From DASSWG01 sp035705295 (GTDB taxonomy: Bacteria > Bacteroidota > Bacteroidia > Flavobacteriales > Flavobacteriaceae), in contig DASSWG010000164.1 of NCBI GenBank assembly GCA_035705295.1, positions 3,196-67,195 of the forward strand: 64,000 nucleotides of DNA, given 5' to 3'. Position 1 is the stretch's first letter, and every line of letters begins with the position of its first letter. The notes below the pieces were generated by a model. It made no database searches and was not told the origin of the DNA. It saw only the letters and a program-made list of their open reading frames with translations. Of this stretch, positions 41,435 to 50,151 are shown piece by piece. The translations under genes were made by a program, and so were the position numbers.

Positions 41435-42643
41435 TTATTTTCGAAAAGGCAAGCCTTGGTTTACTTTATTTTTGCCGCCTTTTTTCTTCTTTTTCTTTTT
41501 GTTGAGCCATACCAACAAGCCGGTAAGCGGAAGCGAGGCGCAAATCAAGCTGGCAAAAAACGCCAAAATTTTACCGGGAAGCCCTAAAATGGCGCCCACG
41601 TGCACATCATAGTTCGCCTGGATCATTTTTTCGCCAAAATTTTTCTCGGAATGTTGCCGGTTGGTCAACAATTTTCCCGAATACCGATCGAACTGCAAAC
41701 GGTGGCTTTCGTAGTAAGCGGCTTCGTGTTCTTGCGCGTACACGTCGATGGTTCCTGTGGAATCGGTCGGCGGAACAATTCGGAACCGATTCACATTCGG
41801 GTATATTTCTTTCATTTCCACAAAAACGGAATCCAATGGTGAAACGGTTCTTTCGTACTGTGCAAAAGTAGAGCTCCCCTGCTCTATTTTTGGCGGATCA
41901 AAGGTTCCGGCACCGACCACGTAAACCAAATCATGAAACCACGTGAACGACCAAACCATTCCCGTGAGCCCCAAAATCAAGGCAATGGAGGTAACGTAAA
42001 AACCCAACACATTGTGCAGGTCATAGTTTTTGCGTTTCCACCCGGTAGTAGGTTTCCATTTGAAACCAAAGGCCTTTTGCTTGGAAGATTTCTTCTTTTT
42101 CGGCCACCATAATACAATTCCAGTGATGAGCAAAATCACAAAAATAAACGTGCCCCAGCCCACGATCGGTTGGCCAATTTCGGTGGGGATCAACAAATTC
42201 CAATGCAACATTTTCACCACTACAAAAAAATCGTGTTCTTCGTCGTAAACCCCTAAAATTTCGCCGGTGTACGGATTCACATACACCGATTCGTAATAAT
42301 CGATGGTTTCAAACCAGGTAAACCCATCGGGATTGTTTTTATAGGTGGAAAAAACCCAACTTTTGTTGGATTCGTTCGGAACAGTGGCCCAAGCAATTTG
42401 GTGCCCCCCCAATTGTTGTTGGGTGTTTTCCCAAACATTTTCTAGCGAAAGTGGTTTTCCTTGAATGGGAACATAATTGACCTCCTGTCGAAAAACCGAA
42501 GTGAATTCGTGGTGAAAAACATACAAACAACCGGTGACGGAAAGCAAAAACACCACCAGGCCCGAAGCCAAGCCCAGCCATAGGTGAGTTTTTAAAATCC
42601 ACCATTTCAAATCGTGTTTTTTCTTTTTTTTCTTGCCGGTCAT
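41435..42643 (-). CDS. PepSY-associated membrane protein (iron-uptake linked)
   Basis: A 402-residue inner-membrane protein with four spans: WWILKTHLWLGLASGLVVFL near the N-terminus with a conserved histidine, GTFIFVILLITGIVLWWPKK, a span containing NVLGFYVTSIALILGLTGMV, and a C-terminal one. Periplasmic PepSY-like loops lie between. Both ends are lysine-rich. Such proteins are encoded next to siderophore receptors and are thought to serve as ferric-siderophore reductases. It follows the TonB receptor gene on the same strand, separated by a strong palindrome. Confidence 0.9.
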   Translation of the reverse strand: MTGKKKKKKHDLKWWILKTHLWLGLASGLVVFLLSVTGCLYVFHHEFTSVFRQEVNYVPIQGKPLSLENVWENTQQQLGGHQIAWATVPNESNKSWVFSTYKNNPDGFTWFETIDYYESVYVNPYTGEILGVYDEEHDFFVVVKMLHWNLLIPTEIGQPIVGWGTFIFVILLITGIVLWWPKKKKSSKQKAFGFKWKPTTGWKRKNYDLHNVLGFYVTSIALILGLTGMVWSFTWFHDLVYVVGAGTFDPPKIEQGSSTFAQYERTVSPLDSVFVEMKEIYPNVNRFRIVPPTDSTGTIDVYAQEHEAAYYESHRLQFDRYSGKLLTNRQHSEKNFGEKMIQANYDVHVGAILGLPGKILAFFASLICASLPLTGLLVWLNKKKKKKKGGKNKVNQGLPFRK

Positions 42644-42656
42644 CGGTTTCTAATAA

Positions 42657-42690
42657 AAACCCGACAGGTTTTCGAAAACCTGTCGGGTTT
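42657..42690. terminator. Perfect 34-base palindrome, terminator or attenuator
   Basis: AAACCCGACAGGTTTTC and its exact complement form a 17-base-pair self-complementary sequence centred on TTCGAA, between the TonB receptor gene and the downstream PepSY gene on the minus strand. It may end most receptor transcripts and allow partial read-through. Confidence 0.75.
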
Positions 42691-42701
42691 ATTGGATAAT
42701 C

Positions 42702-45083
42702 CTAAAAATTATACGTGAATTTCGCTAATATGTTCCTACCCATTTGCGGGTTGATGGTGGACCAACCCGAATAATATTCCTCGTCGGCCAAATTGTTCAG
42801 TTTCAAATTGATCTCAAACGCGTCGATGGTGTAAAAAACCGAGGCGTTGAACACGGTAAACGCGTCCAAGGTAAAAACTCCATTCGAGCGGTTGAAAATC
42901 ATGTTTTCGCTGGCGTGGTTTCCTCCGAAACCAAAACCAAGGCCCTCGACGGCACCGTTTTGAATTTCGTAGCTCGCCCATAAATTTGCCAAATGTTGCG
43001 GTCCGGCACTTTCAGGGCGACGACCCAAAAATGCGGTTTGATCGGATTTTACCAATTTGCTTTCGTTGTAGCTGTAGCCCGCTATAAAATTCAACCCATC
43101 GATCGGATTTGCGGTAATGCTGGTTTCAAAACCTCGGCTATATTTTTCGCCGTCCTGTACATAGAAGAAAGGTTGGTCCGCACGTTCCATCACGATATTG
43201 GAAACTTGAATATCATAATAACTAAGGCTGGCAACCAAACGGTTGTTGAACAAATTCAGTTTGGTTCCTATTTCAAACTGCGCAGCGTGCTCGGGTTCAA
43301 AAGTGACCGTTCGCGGGGTAACGGAAGCATCTGCCGGATCGCCTTCAATGCGGGGGGCCACATTGCTAAACCCGTCCATATAATTAGCGAAAATGGCGAG
43401 TTTGTCATCGATAGGTTGATAAACAATTCCAAATTTTGGCGACAAAGCGGTTTGGCTGTTGGCTTCGCTTTCAAATTGATCGATGCGCAAACTCAGCATT
43501 GCCGAAAGTTTCGGCGTGAAATTGATGACGTCGGAAACATACGCACTGTACACTTCTTGTTGTGCTTGGGAAGGATTGATCATTGCGCTTGCCAAGGAAT
43601 CGTTCACGGCGGGCAAAAGCAAATTTCCGGTGTCGCCGTCCATGGAAGCGGTTCCAATAAACACGGTTCCGTAAGGAATATAGGACGAACCTTGGTTGAT
43701 GGCTTTTTGGTTGAAATAATCCAATCCCGCAACCATTTTGTTTTGCATTCCGAAAATTTCAAAATCCCCAATAAAATTTTGTTGAATATCGGTGGTCAGG
43801 GTGGTGGAATTTTGATGGTTGATATACCGATTGAACGCCACCCCTTGTTCCAGATTGTAAAATTGGGTCGCTCCGTACAAATAGGAATAAATTCCCTTGC
43901 TGGTTGTCGATCCGCGGGAAACAGCGGTTTGCGAAGTCCAACTGTCGGATAGTTTGTAGTTCATTTGTCCTTGCAAACTATAAGCAGCGGTATTGATCGT
44001 CAAATCATTACTGGTATAGGAACGCTCGTTGTTGTATTCCAATTCGTCCATATTGTGCACAAAAAGTTCGTGGCCACGGTCCAAAAACAACATCGTGGGA
44101 TTGGTGCTTTCACCCGAATAAAATTCGGTGTTGATCAAAAATGACAATCGATCGTTCGCTTGGTACGACAAGGAGGGTGCCACAAAAAACGATTTTTGAA
44201 AACCTGCATCTTGAAAACTGTTTTGCTTGTGGTAGGCCGTGTTCACGCGCAATGCGATTTCATCGGTCAAGGGCGTGTTGATGTCGGCCACAACACGATT
44301 CAAACCGTAACTTCCGGCGGTGTAGGAAATGGATCCACCAAAAGTTTTGTAGGGCTTTTTAGTAATGATGTTGATCAATCCGCCATAAGAAATCAAACTG
44401 CTGCCGTATAAAGTTCCGGAAGGCCCTTTGACAACCTCGATGCGCTCTATGTTTGCCGGATCCGGGCTTCCGTTGGTCACCGCTGGCAAACCGTTCACCA
44501 AAGTCGGTTGCACCGGAAAACCACGCAAGGAATAATAGCCCGCGCCGTCTCCACCACGGCCGGTGGATTCCCATAATTTGAAAATTCCCGGCACGTTTTT
44601 CAACGCGTCGTCAAAATTGGTGATCACTTGTTGCTCCAACAATTCGGCGGTCACGGTGCTGTAAACCTGTGGGTTTTCAATATTTTTTAAGGGCATTTTC
44701 GAAACATGCACACTTTTGAGTTCGGCAAATTTATTGGTGCCTTCCCCATTAATGTAAACAGTTTTCAAGCTTTCCTGGCTTTTGGACAAGGTGATCGTCC
44801 CCAAATCGTTTACTTGATTTGCGATCACGGAAACCTGCTTTTCAAAGGTTTCAAAACCGACATAAGAAATGTGCAAGGTGTAATTTCCTTCGGGAATATC
44901 GTCCAACAAAAAAGAACCGCCCTTTTCCGAAACGGTTCCATAAGTGGTGTTTGAAAGCAATAAATTAACGCCCATCAAAGGGGTTTTGTTTTCGTTGGTA
45001 AGTTTTCCGGAAATACTTCCCGTTTGTGCTTGAATACTAAGGGTTGCCAGTAAAAAAAACAACCCGCCGAACAATCGTGTCAT
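42702..45083 (-). CDS. TonB-dependent receptor, siderophore type
   Basis: A 793-residue outer-membrane receptor. After a signal peptide ending near residue 19 it has a carboxypeptidase-regulatory-like domain (about 22-105, SGKLTNENKTPLMGVNLLLS and LDDIPEGNYTLHISYVGFET), a plug domain (about 130-240, with GRGGDGAGYYSLRGFPVQPT and IERIEVVKGPSGTLYGSSLI), and a 22-strand barrel ending in the typical aromatic terminus FTYNF. The plug features are those of ferric-siderophore receptors such as FhuA/FoxA relatives. A candidate metalloregulator operator lies 11 bases before its start, and a PepSY protein gene follows. Confidence 0.92.
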   Translation of the reverse strand: MTRLFGGLFFLLATLSIQAQTGSISGKLTNENKTPLMGVNLLLSNTTYGTVSEKGGSFLLDDIPEGNYTLHISYVGFETFEKQVSVIANQVNDLGTITLSKSQESLKTVYINGEGTNKFAELKSVHVSKMPLKNIENPQVYSTVTAELLEQQVITNFDDALKNVPGIFKLWESTGRGGDGAGYYSLRGFPVQPTLVNGLPAVTNGSPDPANIERIEVVKGPSGTLYGSSLISYGGLINIITKKPYKTFGGSISYTAGSYGLNRVVADINTPLTDEIALRVNTAYHKQNSFQDAGFQKSFFVAPSLSYQANDRLSFLINTEFYSGESTNPTMLFLDRGHELFVHNMDELEYNNERSYTSNDLTINTAAYSLQGQMNYKLSDSWTSQTAVSRGSTTSKGIYSYLYGATQFYNLEQGVAFNRYINHQNSTTLTTDIQQNFIGDFEIFGMQNKMVAGLDYFNQKAINQGSSYIPYGTVFIGTASMDGDTGNLLLPAVNDSLASAMINPSQAQQEVYSAYVSDVINFTPKLSAMLSLRIDQFESEANSQTALSPKFGIVYQPIDDKLAIFANYMDGFSNVAPRIEGDPADASVTPRTVTFEPEHAAQFEIGTKLNLFNNRLVASLSYYDIQVSNIVMERADQPFFYVQDGEKYSRGFETSITANPIDGLNFIAGYSYNESKLVKSDQTAFLGRRPESAGPQHLANLWASYEIQNGAVEGLGFGFGGNHASENMIFNRSNGVFTLDAFTVFNASVFYTIDAFEINLKLNNLADEEYYSGWSTINPQMGRNILAKFTYNF

Positions 45084-45093
45084 GTTTTATATA

Positions 45094-45110
45094 TTATTTA
45101 GACTGAATAA
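45094..45110 (-). promoter_or_regulatory. Candidate metal-responsive operator of the TonB receptor gene
   Basis: TTATTTAGACTGAATAA is a 17-base near-perfect inverted repeat, with half sites TTATTTAG and CTGAATAA differing at one position, directly before the receptor ATG. The centre TTAGACTGA resembles the TTAG-n-CTAA core of DtxR/IdeR boxes. Binding would block transcription or translation start under iron sufficiency. Confidence 0.5.
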
Positions 45111-45305
45111 AAATTAATTCGGGCGCAAATTTAGGAAGCCAAAAGAAATTGACAAACTTTATTTGGATTAATTTTAAAGAAAATCAGCAATTCATTGAAA
45201 CCTTTACAATTGAAGCGGAAAAAATATTTTGGTCGGTTTTCATTTTCAAGCCGTGCAAATCTTCATCGATAACTTGTATCTTTACAGTTTTTAGATTCCC
45301 AAAAA

Positions 45306-46898
45306 ATGGCAGATTGTATTCCTTACCGCAAAACCAATTATTTTTCGGACTTGATATGTGATTATCTTGAAGAAAAAAAAAGCCTCACCCCTTTTTACCA
45401 TCGTTTCTCGAAATTCGAAAATTTCAAGGAGCAACTTCTCGAAAAGGAAAAATCCTACCCAAATAAAAACCGAAGAGTATTGGTTGATGCTTTGGAAAAA
45501 CAGTACAAAAACTTTGAGATTTCAAAAATCACGCAACAAAATATCTCGTTGCTTTCCAAAAAAAATACATTCACGGTCACTACTGGTCATCAGTTGAATT
45601 TATTTACTGGTCCACTGTATTTTTTGTATAAAATCGTGTCCGCGATCAATTTGGCAAAACAACTCAAAGCCGAATATCCCAACTACCATTTCGTGCCGGT
45701 TTATTGGATGGCGAGCGAGGATCACGACTTTGAAGAAATTAATTTTTTCAATTTTAAGGAAGAAAAAATCCAGTGGAAAAATGATGCTTCCGGAGCGGTG
45801 GGCGAACTTTCCAACAAAGGTTTGGATGCGGTTTTCGCCGATTTTTCCGAAAAAATGAACGCTTCCGAAAACGCTGAATATTTGCGGGAATTGTTCAAAA
45901 ATGCCTATTTGAAACATAAAAATTTAGCCGAAGCCACTTTTTTTATTGCCAATGAATTGTTTGGAAAATATGGTTTGGTTTGTTTGGATGCCAATAAGCG
46001 AGAGCTCAAAAAATTGTTCGTTCCGCAGATCAAAAATGAATTGGCAAAACAAACCGCTTTTGAAAAAACCCAAGAAACCATTGACAGTTTCGGAAAATTG
46101 AGGTACAAAATCCAAGTGAACCCACGGGAAATCAATTTGTTTTATTTGTCGGAAGGAATTCGCGAACGCATCATCAAAAAAGAAAACAAGTATTTTGTGA
46201 ACGAAACCGAACTGGAATTTTCCGAAACCGAAATCTTGAAATTGGCGGAAAACGAACCTGAAAAATTCTCGCCCAATGTGGTGATGCGGCCTTTGTATCA
46301 AGAGTGCATTTTGCCCAATTTGTGTTACATCGGCGGCGGCGGCGAATTGGCCTATTGGTTCGAGCTGAAAGCATATTTCGAAGCAGAAAACATTCCTTTT
46401 CCTATTTTGTTGTTGCGCAATTCCGCACTTTTGGTTTCGGAAAAACAACAAAAAAAACTGGACAAACTCGACATTCCGATCGAAAATTTGTTTTTGGAAC
46501 AAAGCGAATTGTTGACCCGGCACACGAACACAATTTCAAAAATAAACATCGATTTTTTCCCACAAAAAAAGTACTTGGAAGAACAGTTCAAAGCCTTGTA
46601 CGAATTAGCGAAAGAAACCGATAAATCATTTTTGGGAGCGGTCGCCGCCCAAGAAAAAAAGCAAACGAACGGATTGGCACATATGGAAAAACGTTTGCTA
46701 AAAGCCCAAAAACGAAAATTAAAAACCGAACTGGAACGCTTAATGAATTTGCAGGACCAGCTTTTCCCAAACCAAAGTTTGCAGGAACGCCACGACAATT
46801 TCAGCACTTTTTATTTGGAATATGGGGAACAGTTGATTCCGAAATTGTTGGAAGAATTGAAACCGTTGGGGCGGGAATTTAAAATTATTTCGTTGTGA
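45306..46898 (+). CDS. bshC: Bacillithiol biosynthesis cysteine-adding enzyme
   Basis: BshC adds cysteine to glucosaminyl-malate in the last step of bacillithiol synthesis, a thiol cofactor of Firmicutes and many Bacteroidota. The 530-residue product has FTVTTGHQLNLFTGPLYFLY, the Rossmann-like core with PVYWMASEDHDFEEINFFNF, NVVMRPLYQECILPNLCYIG and GGGGELAYWFELKAYFE, and a C-terminal coiled coil (about 440-490). Length is normal. TATCTTTA at 45277-45284 is a near match to the -7 motif. The other bsh genes are not in this window. Confidence 0.93.
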   Translation: MADCIPYRKTNYFSDLICDYLEEKKSLTPFYHRFSKFENFKEQLLEKEKSYPNKNRRVLVDALEKQYKNFEISKITQQNISLLSKKNTFTVTTGHQLNLFTGPLYFLYKIVSAINLAKQLKAEYPNYHFVPVYWMASEDHDFEEINFFNFKEEKIQWKNDASGAVGELSNKGLDAVFADFSEKMNASENAEYLRELFKNAYLKHKNLAEATFFIANELFGKYGLVCLDANKRELKKLFVPQIKNELAKQTAFEKTQETIDSFGKLRYKIQVNPREINLFYLSEGIRERIIKKENKYFVNETELEFSETEILKLAENEPEKFSPNVVMRPLYQECILPNLCYIGGGGELAYWFELKAYFEAENIPFPILLLRNSALLVSEKQQKKLDKLDIPIENLFLEQSELLTRHTNTISKINIDFFPQKKYLEEQFKALYELAKETDKSFLGAVAAQEKKQTNGLAHMEKRLLKAQKRKLKTELERLMNLQDQLFPNQSLQERHDNFSTFYLEYGEQLIPKLLEELKPLGREFKIISL

Positions 46899-46980
46899 AA
46901 ATGAATGATTTGTCTTACAGTCCAACTTCTTAAAATCAAAATTCTCTCTGCGATTCACTTTTTTTGTATAATAAATTTAT

Positions 46981-46988
46981 TACCTTTG
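46981..46988 (+). promoter_or_regulatory. -7 promoter motif TACCTTTG directly before hicA
   Basis: TACCTTTG fits TAnnTTTG and ends only four bases before the GTG start at 46993, so transcription would start at or near the start codon. Confidence 0.6.
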
Positions 46989-46992
46989 AATT

Positions 46993-47190
46993 GTGAAAAG
47001 CAGTGAGCTTTTGAGGCTTATGAAAAAGGACGGCTGGTATAAAGTTCGGCAAAAAGGAAGTCACATAATTATGAAACATCCGACCAAGCCGAACATCATT
47101 TCCGTTCCTTTTCACGCTTCCAAAGAAATGAAAAAAGGTACATTGAGCAATATTCTAAAAATAGCGAAAATAAAAACGAAGAAAAGATAA
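46993..47190 (+). CDS. hicA: HicA-type mRNA interferase toxin
   Basis: A 65-residue protein with the double-stranded-RNA-binding fold of HicA. The sequence KKDGWYKVRQKGSHIIMKHP carries the catalytic histidine at residue 24 in the GSH motif, and PNIISVPFHASKEMKKGTLS follows as expected. The start is a GTG at 46993; the family N-terminus MKSSELLRLM requires it. It precedes hicB by 13 bases. HicA cleaves mRNA when the antitoxin is lost. Confidence 0.9.
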   Translation: MKSSELLRLMKKDGWYKVRQKGSHIIMKHPTKPNIISVPFHASKEMKKGTLSNILKIAKIKTKKR

Positions 47191-47203
47191 AATTCAAAAA
47201 ATT

Positions 47204-47599
47204 TTGAAAAATAAACCTAAAATAAAGCTGAAAATTCTAAAAGAAGAAACTGGTTACACAGCCGTCGGAAAATGGAGGAACCGCTCACTCATTACTTGTG
47301 GCGATACTTGGGAAGAGCTTCAAAGCATGATTGTCGAAATGGTAAATCTCTCTTTTGAAGATATGGAACACACCTATACGATCGACGAAATCAAATTTGA
47401 ATATGATCTGGAAAGTTTTTTCGATTTCTACAAAGTCATTAACGCAAAAGCACTTTCGGAACGCATCGGAATGAGTCAAAGCCTGTTGTCACAATATACC
47501 AACGGCATCAAAAAACCATCGGCTAACCAAACCAAACGCATTTTGAAAGGCGTGCAACAAATTGGAAAAGAACTTGCCGAAGTTCGTTTTTTGCTGTAA
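47204..47599 (+). CDS. hicB: HicB-type antitoxin with C-terminal helix-turn-helix
   Basis: A 131-residue protein with an N-terminal degraded RNase-H-like HicB domain (about 5-60, GYTAVGKWRNRSLITCGDTW and EELQSMIVEMVNLSFED) and a C-terminal XRE-like helix-turn-helix (about 85-125, ALSERIGMSQSLLSQYTNGI followed by KKPSANQTKRILKGV). It should neutralise HicA and repress the operon. The start appears to be a TTG at 47204. No mobile element flanks the pair. Confidence 0.88.
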   Translation: MKNKPKIKLKILKEETGYTAVGKWRNRSLITCGDTWEELQSMIVEMVNLSFEDMEHTYTIDEIKFEYDLESFFDFYKVINAKALSERIGMSQSLLSQYTNGIKKPSANQTKRILKGVQQIGKELAEVRFLL

Positions 47600-47639
47600 C
47601 GATTCAAGCAATAGGATTTATTGTGATTGCTATCTATAA

Positions 47640-48365
47640 TCAATCAACCCCATAACGCAACTCGATCGTCACCGAAGCCGTTTTCTTTTTGTCCGATGTA
47701 TTGAACGCTCCGCTCCATGTGTAATCTTCGCCGCTATTTTGGCCAATAATTTGAAAAACGCCCATTTCCGCACTTTTCAATTCGCCCAATTCGCCACCGC
47801 TGTTTTCCGCTATTTTTTGGGCGCGCAATTTCGCATCTTCCGTGGCTTGTGAAATCATATTTATTTTCAAATCGGAAAGTTTGGTGTAATAATAACGCGG
47901 CGGAATGGAATTGAACTGTACGCCTTTGTTCAACAATTCCGTGATTTCGCGCGAAACTTTTTCCACATTTTCCACATCTTTGGATTCTATTTTTACCGAT
48001 TGAACCAATTCATATCCTTTAAAAATGCTGCCCACATAATTTCCGTTTTGATACTGATTTTCCCGTTGTTCAATGGTTTCGACCGCATCGAAAATAATAT
48101 TTTCCGCACTGATTCCTTTTCCTATCAAATATTCTTTCACCACGGTTTTATCTTGATTCAACCCCAAATAGGCTTGTTGAAGATCGGTATTGGAACGGCT
48201 GAAAGTTCCTTCCCAAACAATCAAATCCGAGGTGAAATCTTGATAGCCCGAACCGGTCACTTCCACAATTCCCAAAGGTTGTGCCCGTTCCACATAGGCA
48301 TTTCCCAAAAAATAGGCGGCCAAAACAATGGCCACGGAAAAAATAATCGCACTGATGTATTTCAT
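47640..48365 (-). CDS. SIMPL-domain (DUF541) periplasmic protein
   Basis: A 241-residue protein with an N-terminal membrane anchor or signal (YISAIIFSVAIVLAAYFLGN) and a SIMPL/DUF541 domain with GSGYQDFTSDLIVWEGTFSR, followed by VKIESKDVENVEKVSREITE and the LSDLKINMISQATEDAKLRA segment. Family members are linked to oxidative stress or to outer-membrane usage without a defined activity. It is divergent from guaA by 86 bases. A second SIMPL gene begins at 63657. Confidence 0.87.
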   Translation of the reverse strand: MKYISAIIFSVAIVLAAYFLGNAYVERAQPLGIVEVTGSGYQDFTSDLIVWEGTFSRSNTDLQQAYLGLNQDKTVVKEYLIGKGISAENIIFDAVETIEQRENQYQNGNYVGSIFKGYELVQSVKIESKDVENVEKVSREITELLNKGVQFNSIPPRYYYTKLSDLKINMISQATEDAKLRAQKIAENSGGELGELKSAEMGVFQIIGQNSGEDYTWSGAFNTSDKKKTASVTIELRYGVD

Positions 48366-48440
48366 TTTTTCAAAAATTTGATGTTGATAAAGGTATAAAA
48401 AAAGAACAAGTTCGAACTTCAAATTTCGAGCCAAAATTCT

Positions 48441-48448
48441 TACTTTTG
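48441..48448 (+). promoter_or_regulatory. -7 promoter motif TACTTTTG directly before guaA
   Basis: TACTTTTG fits TAnnTTTG and ends three bases before the guaA ATG at 48452, suggesting a leaderless or almost leaderless transcript. Confidence 0.65.
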
Positions 48449-48451
48449 CCT

Positions 48452-49981
48452 ATGCAAAACAACGTACTCATTTTAGACTTCGGTTCCCAGTACACACAAC
48501 TCATAGCACGACGCGTGCGGGAACTTAACATTTACTGCGAAATTCATCCTTTTCATCACGTTCCCGAAGATTTGTCGGGTTTTAAAGCCACCATCCTTTC
48601 CGGAAGCCCGTTTTCGGTAAAGGCAAAAGACGCTCCCCATCCCGATTTATCCAACATTCGCGGAAAAATGCCTTTGTTGGGCGTTTGTTACGGTGCGCAA
48701 TACCTCGCCCATTTTTCGGGCGGAAAAGTGGAAGCTTCCGACACGCGCGAATATGGCCGCGCCAATCTTTCGATCATTAAAGATGCCGAAGAATTGTTCG
48801 ACGACATCACGGAAAACTCACAAGTTTGGATGTCGCACAGCGATTCCATCAAACAACTTCCCGAAAACGCGGTGCGTTTGGCCAGCACTTCCGATGTGAT
48901 GAACGCCGCGTACCGAATCGAAGGCGAGCAAACTTTTGGGATTCAATTTCATCCGGAAGTCTATCACACCACTGATGGAAAACAACTTTTGGAAAACTTT
49001 TTGGTGAAAATCGCAAACGTGGAACCTTCGTGGACGCCGGGCGCTTTTGTGGATTTGACAGTTTCGGAACTGCAAGAAAAAATCGGCAACGAAAAAGTTG
49101 TGCTCGGACTGAGCGGCGGCGTGGATTCATCGGTCGCAGCGGTTTTGTTGCACAAAGCCATCGGCAAAAATTTGTACTGCATTTTCGTGAACAACGGCTT
49201 GTTGCGCAAAAACGAATTTGAAAGCGTTTTGCACCAATATAAAGATATGGGCTTGAACGTAAAAGGCGTCGATGCTTCGGAACGTTTTTTGAAAGCCTTA
49301 AAAGGATTGAAAGACCCGGAAGAAAAACGAAAAGCCATCGGAAAAACCTTTATCGAAGTTTTTGACGACGAGGCGCACCACATAAAAGACGTCAAATTTT
49401 TGGCGCAAGGAACCATTTATCCGGACGTGATCGAATCGATTTCGGTGAACGGACCTTCCGCAACTATCAAATCGCATCACAATGTGGGCGGGTTGCCCGA
49501 TTTTATGAAATTGAAAATCGTGGAACCACTACGCATGTTGTTCAAAGACGAAGTGCGCCGCGTGGGAGCGGAATTGGAGATCGACAAAGAATTGTTGGGA
49601 CGACACCCTTTCCCCGGCCCCGGATTGGCCATTCGGATTTTGGGCGACATCACTGCCGAAAAAGTTCGTATCTTGCAAGAAGTCGATGCCATTTTTATTG
49701 ATGGTTTGAAAGATTGGATGCTCTACGACCACGTTTGGCAGGCCGGCGCAATTTTGCTTCCGGTGGAAGCCGTTGGCGTGATGGGCGACGAACGCACCTA
49801 CGAAAAAGTAGTTGCTTTGCGCGCCGTGGAATCCACCGACGGAATGACCGCCGATTGGGTGCATTTGCCCTACGATTTTTTACAAAAAACCTCGAACGCA
49901 ATAATAAATCGGGTAAAAGGCGTTAATAGAGTAGTGTACGACATCAGCTCCAAACCGCCAGCCACGATTGAATGGGAGTGA
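48452..49981 (+). CDS. guaA: GMP synthase (glutamine-hydrolysing)
   Basis: GuaA converts XMP to GMP with ATP and glutamine. The 509-residue product has an N-terminal class I glutamine amidotransferase domain (LLGVCYGAQYLAHFSGGKVE with the catalytic cysteine at residue 79, and GIQFHPEVYHT with the histidine and glutamate), an ATP pyrophosphatase domain (VLGLSGGVDSSVAAVLLHKA), and the C-terminal dimerisation domain ending SKPPATIEWE. An upstream TTG at 48446 lies within the promoter motif, so the ATG at 48452 is the start. Confidence 0.97.
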   Translation: MQNNVLILDFGSQYTQLIARRVRELNIYCEIHPFHHVPEDLSGFKATILSGSPFSVKAKDAPHPDLSNIRGKMPLLGVCYGAQYLAHFSGGKVEASDTREYGRANLSIIKDAEELFDDITENSQVWMSHSDSIKQLPENAVRLASTSDVMNAAYRIEGEQTFGIQFHPEVYHTTDGKQLLENFLVKIANVEPSWTPGAFVDLTVSELQEKIGNEKVVLGLSGGVDSSVAAVLLHKAIGKNLYCIFVNNGLLRKNEFESVLHQYKDMGLNVKGVDASERFLKALKGLKDPEEKRKAIGKTFIEVFDDEAHHIKDVKFLAQGTIYPDVIESISVNGPSATIKSHHNVGGLPDFMKLKIVEPLRMLFKDEVRRVGAELEIDKELLGRHPFPGPGLAIRILGDITAEKVRILQEVDAIFIDGLKDWMLYDHVWQAGAILLPVEAVGVMGDERTYEKVVALRAVESTDGMTADWVHLPYDFLQKTSNAIINRVKGVNRVVYDISSKPPATIEWE

Positions 49982-50032
49982 TTTCAGCGTTCAGTTGGCA
50001 GTTGGCAGTCCGAAAGCGAAAAATAATAAACA

Positions 50033-50086
50033 CGTCAGTTCGAGTTTTTTGTCGCAACGAAAGTGAAGACAAAAAGTATCGAGAAC
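50033..50086. repeat. Intergenic repeat sharing CGTCAGTTCGAGT with the porX spacer
   Basis: CGTCAGTTCGAGT at 50033-50045 is the reverse complement of 19620-19632. It is followed by TTTTTTGTCGCAACGAAAGT and GTATCGAGAAC, which mirror the GTGCTCGATAC of the other copy. From 50094 to the start of the next gene come degenerate AATTCG units of the kind also seen at 60437-60476. Confidence 0.6.
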
Positions 50087-50151
50087 AATTCGGGTTAATT
50101 CGCCATAATTCACGCTAATTCGTACAATAAATTCGCATTAATTCGTAGCTC

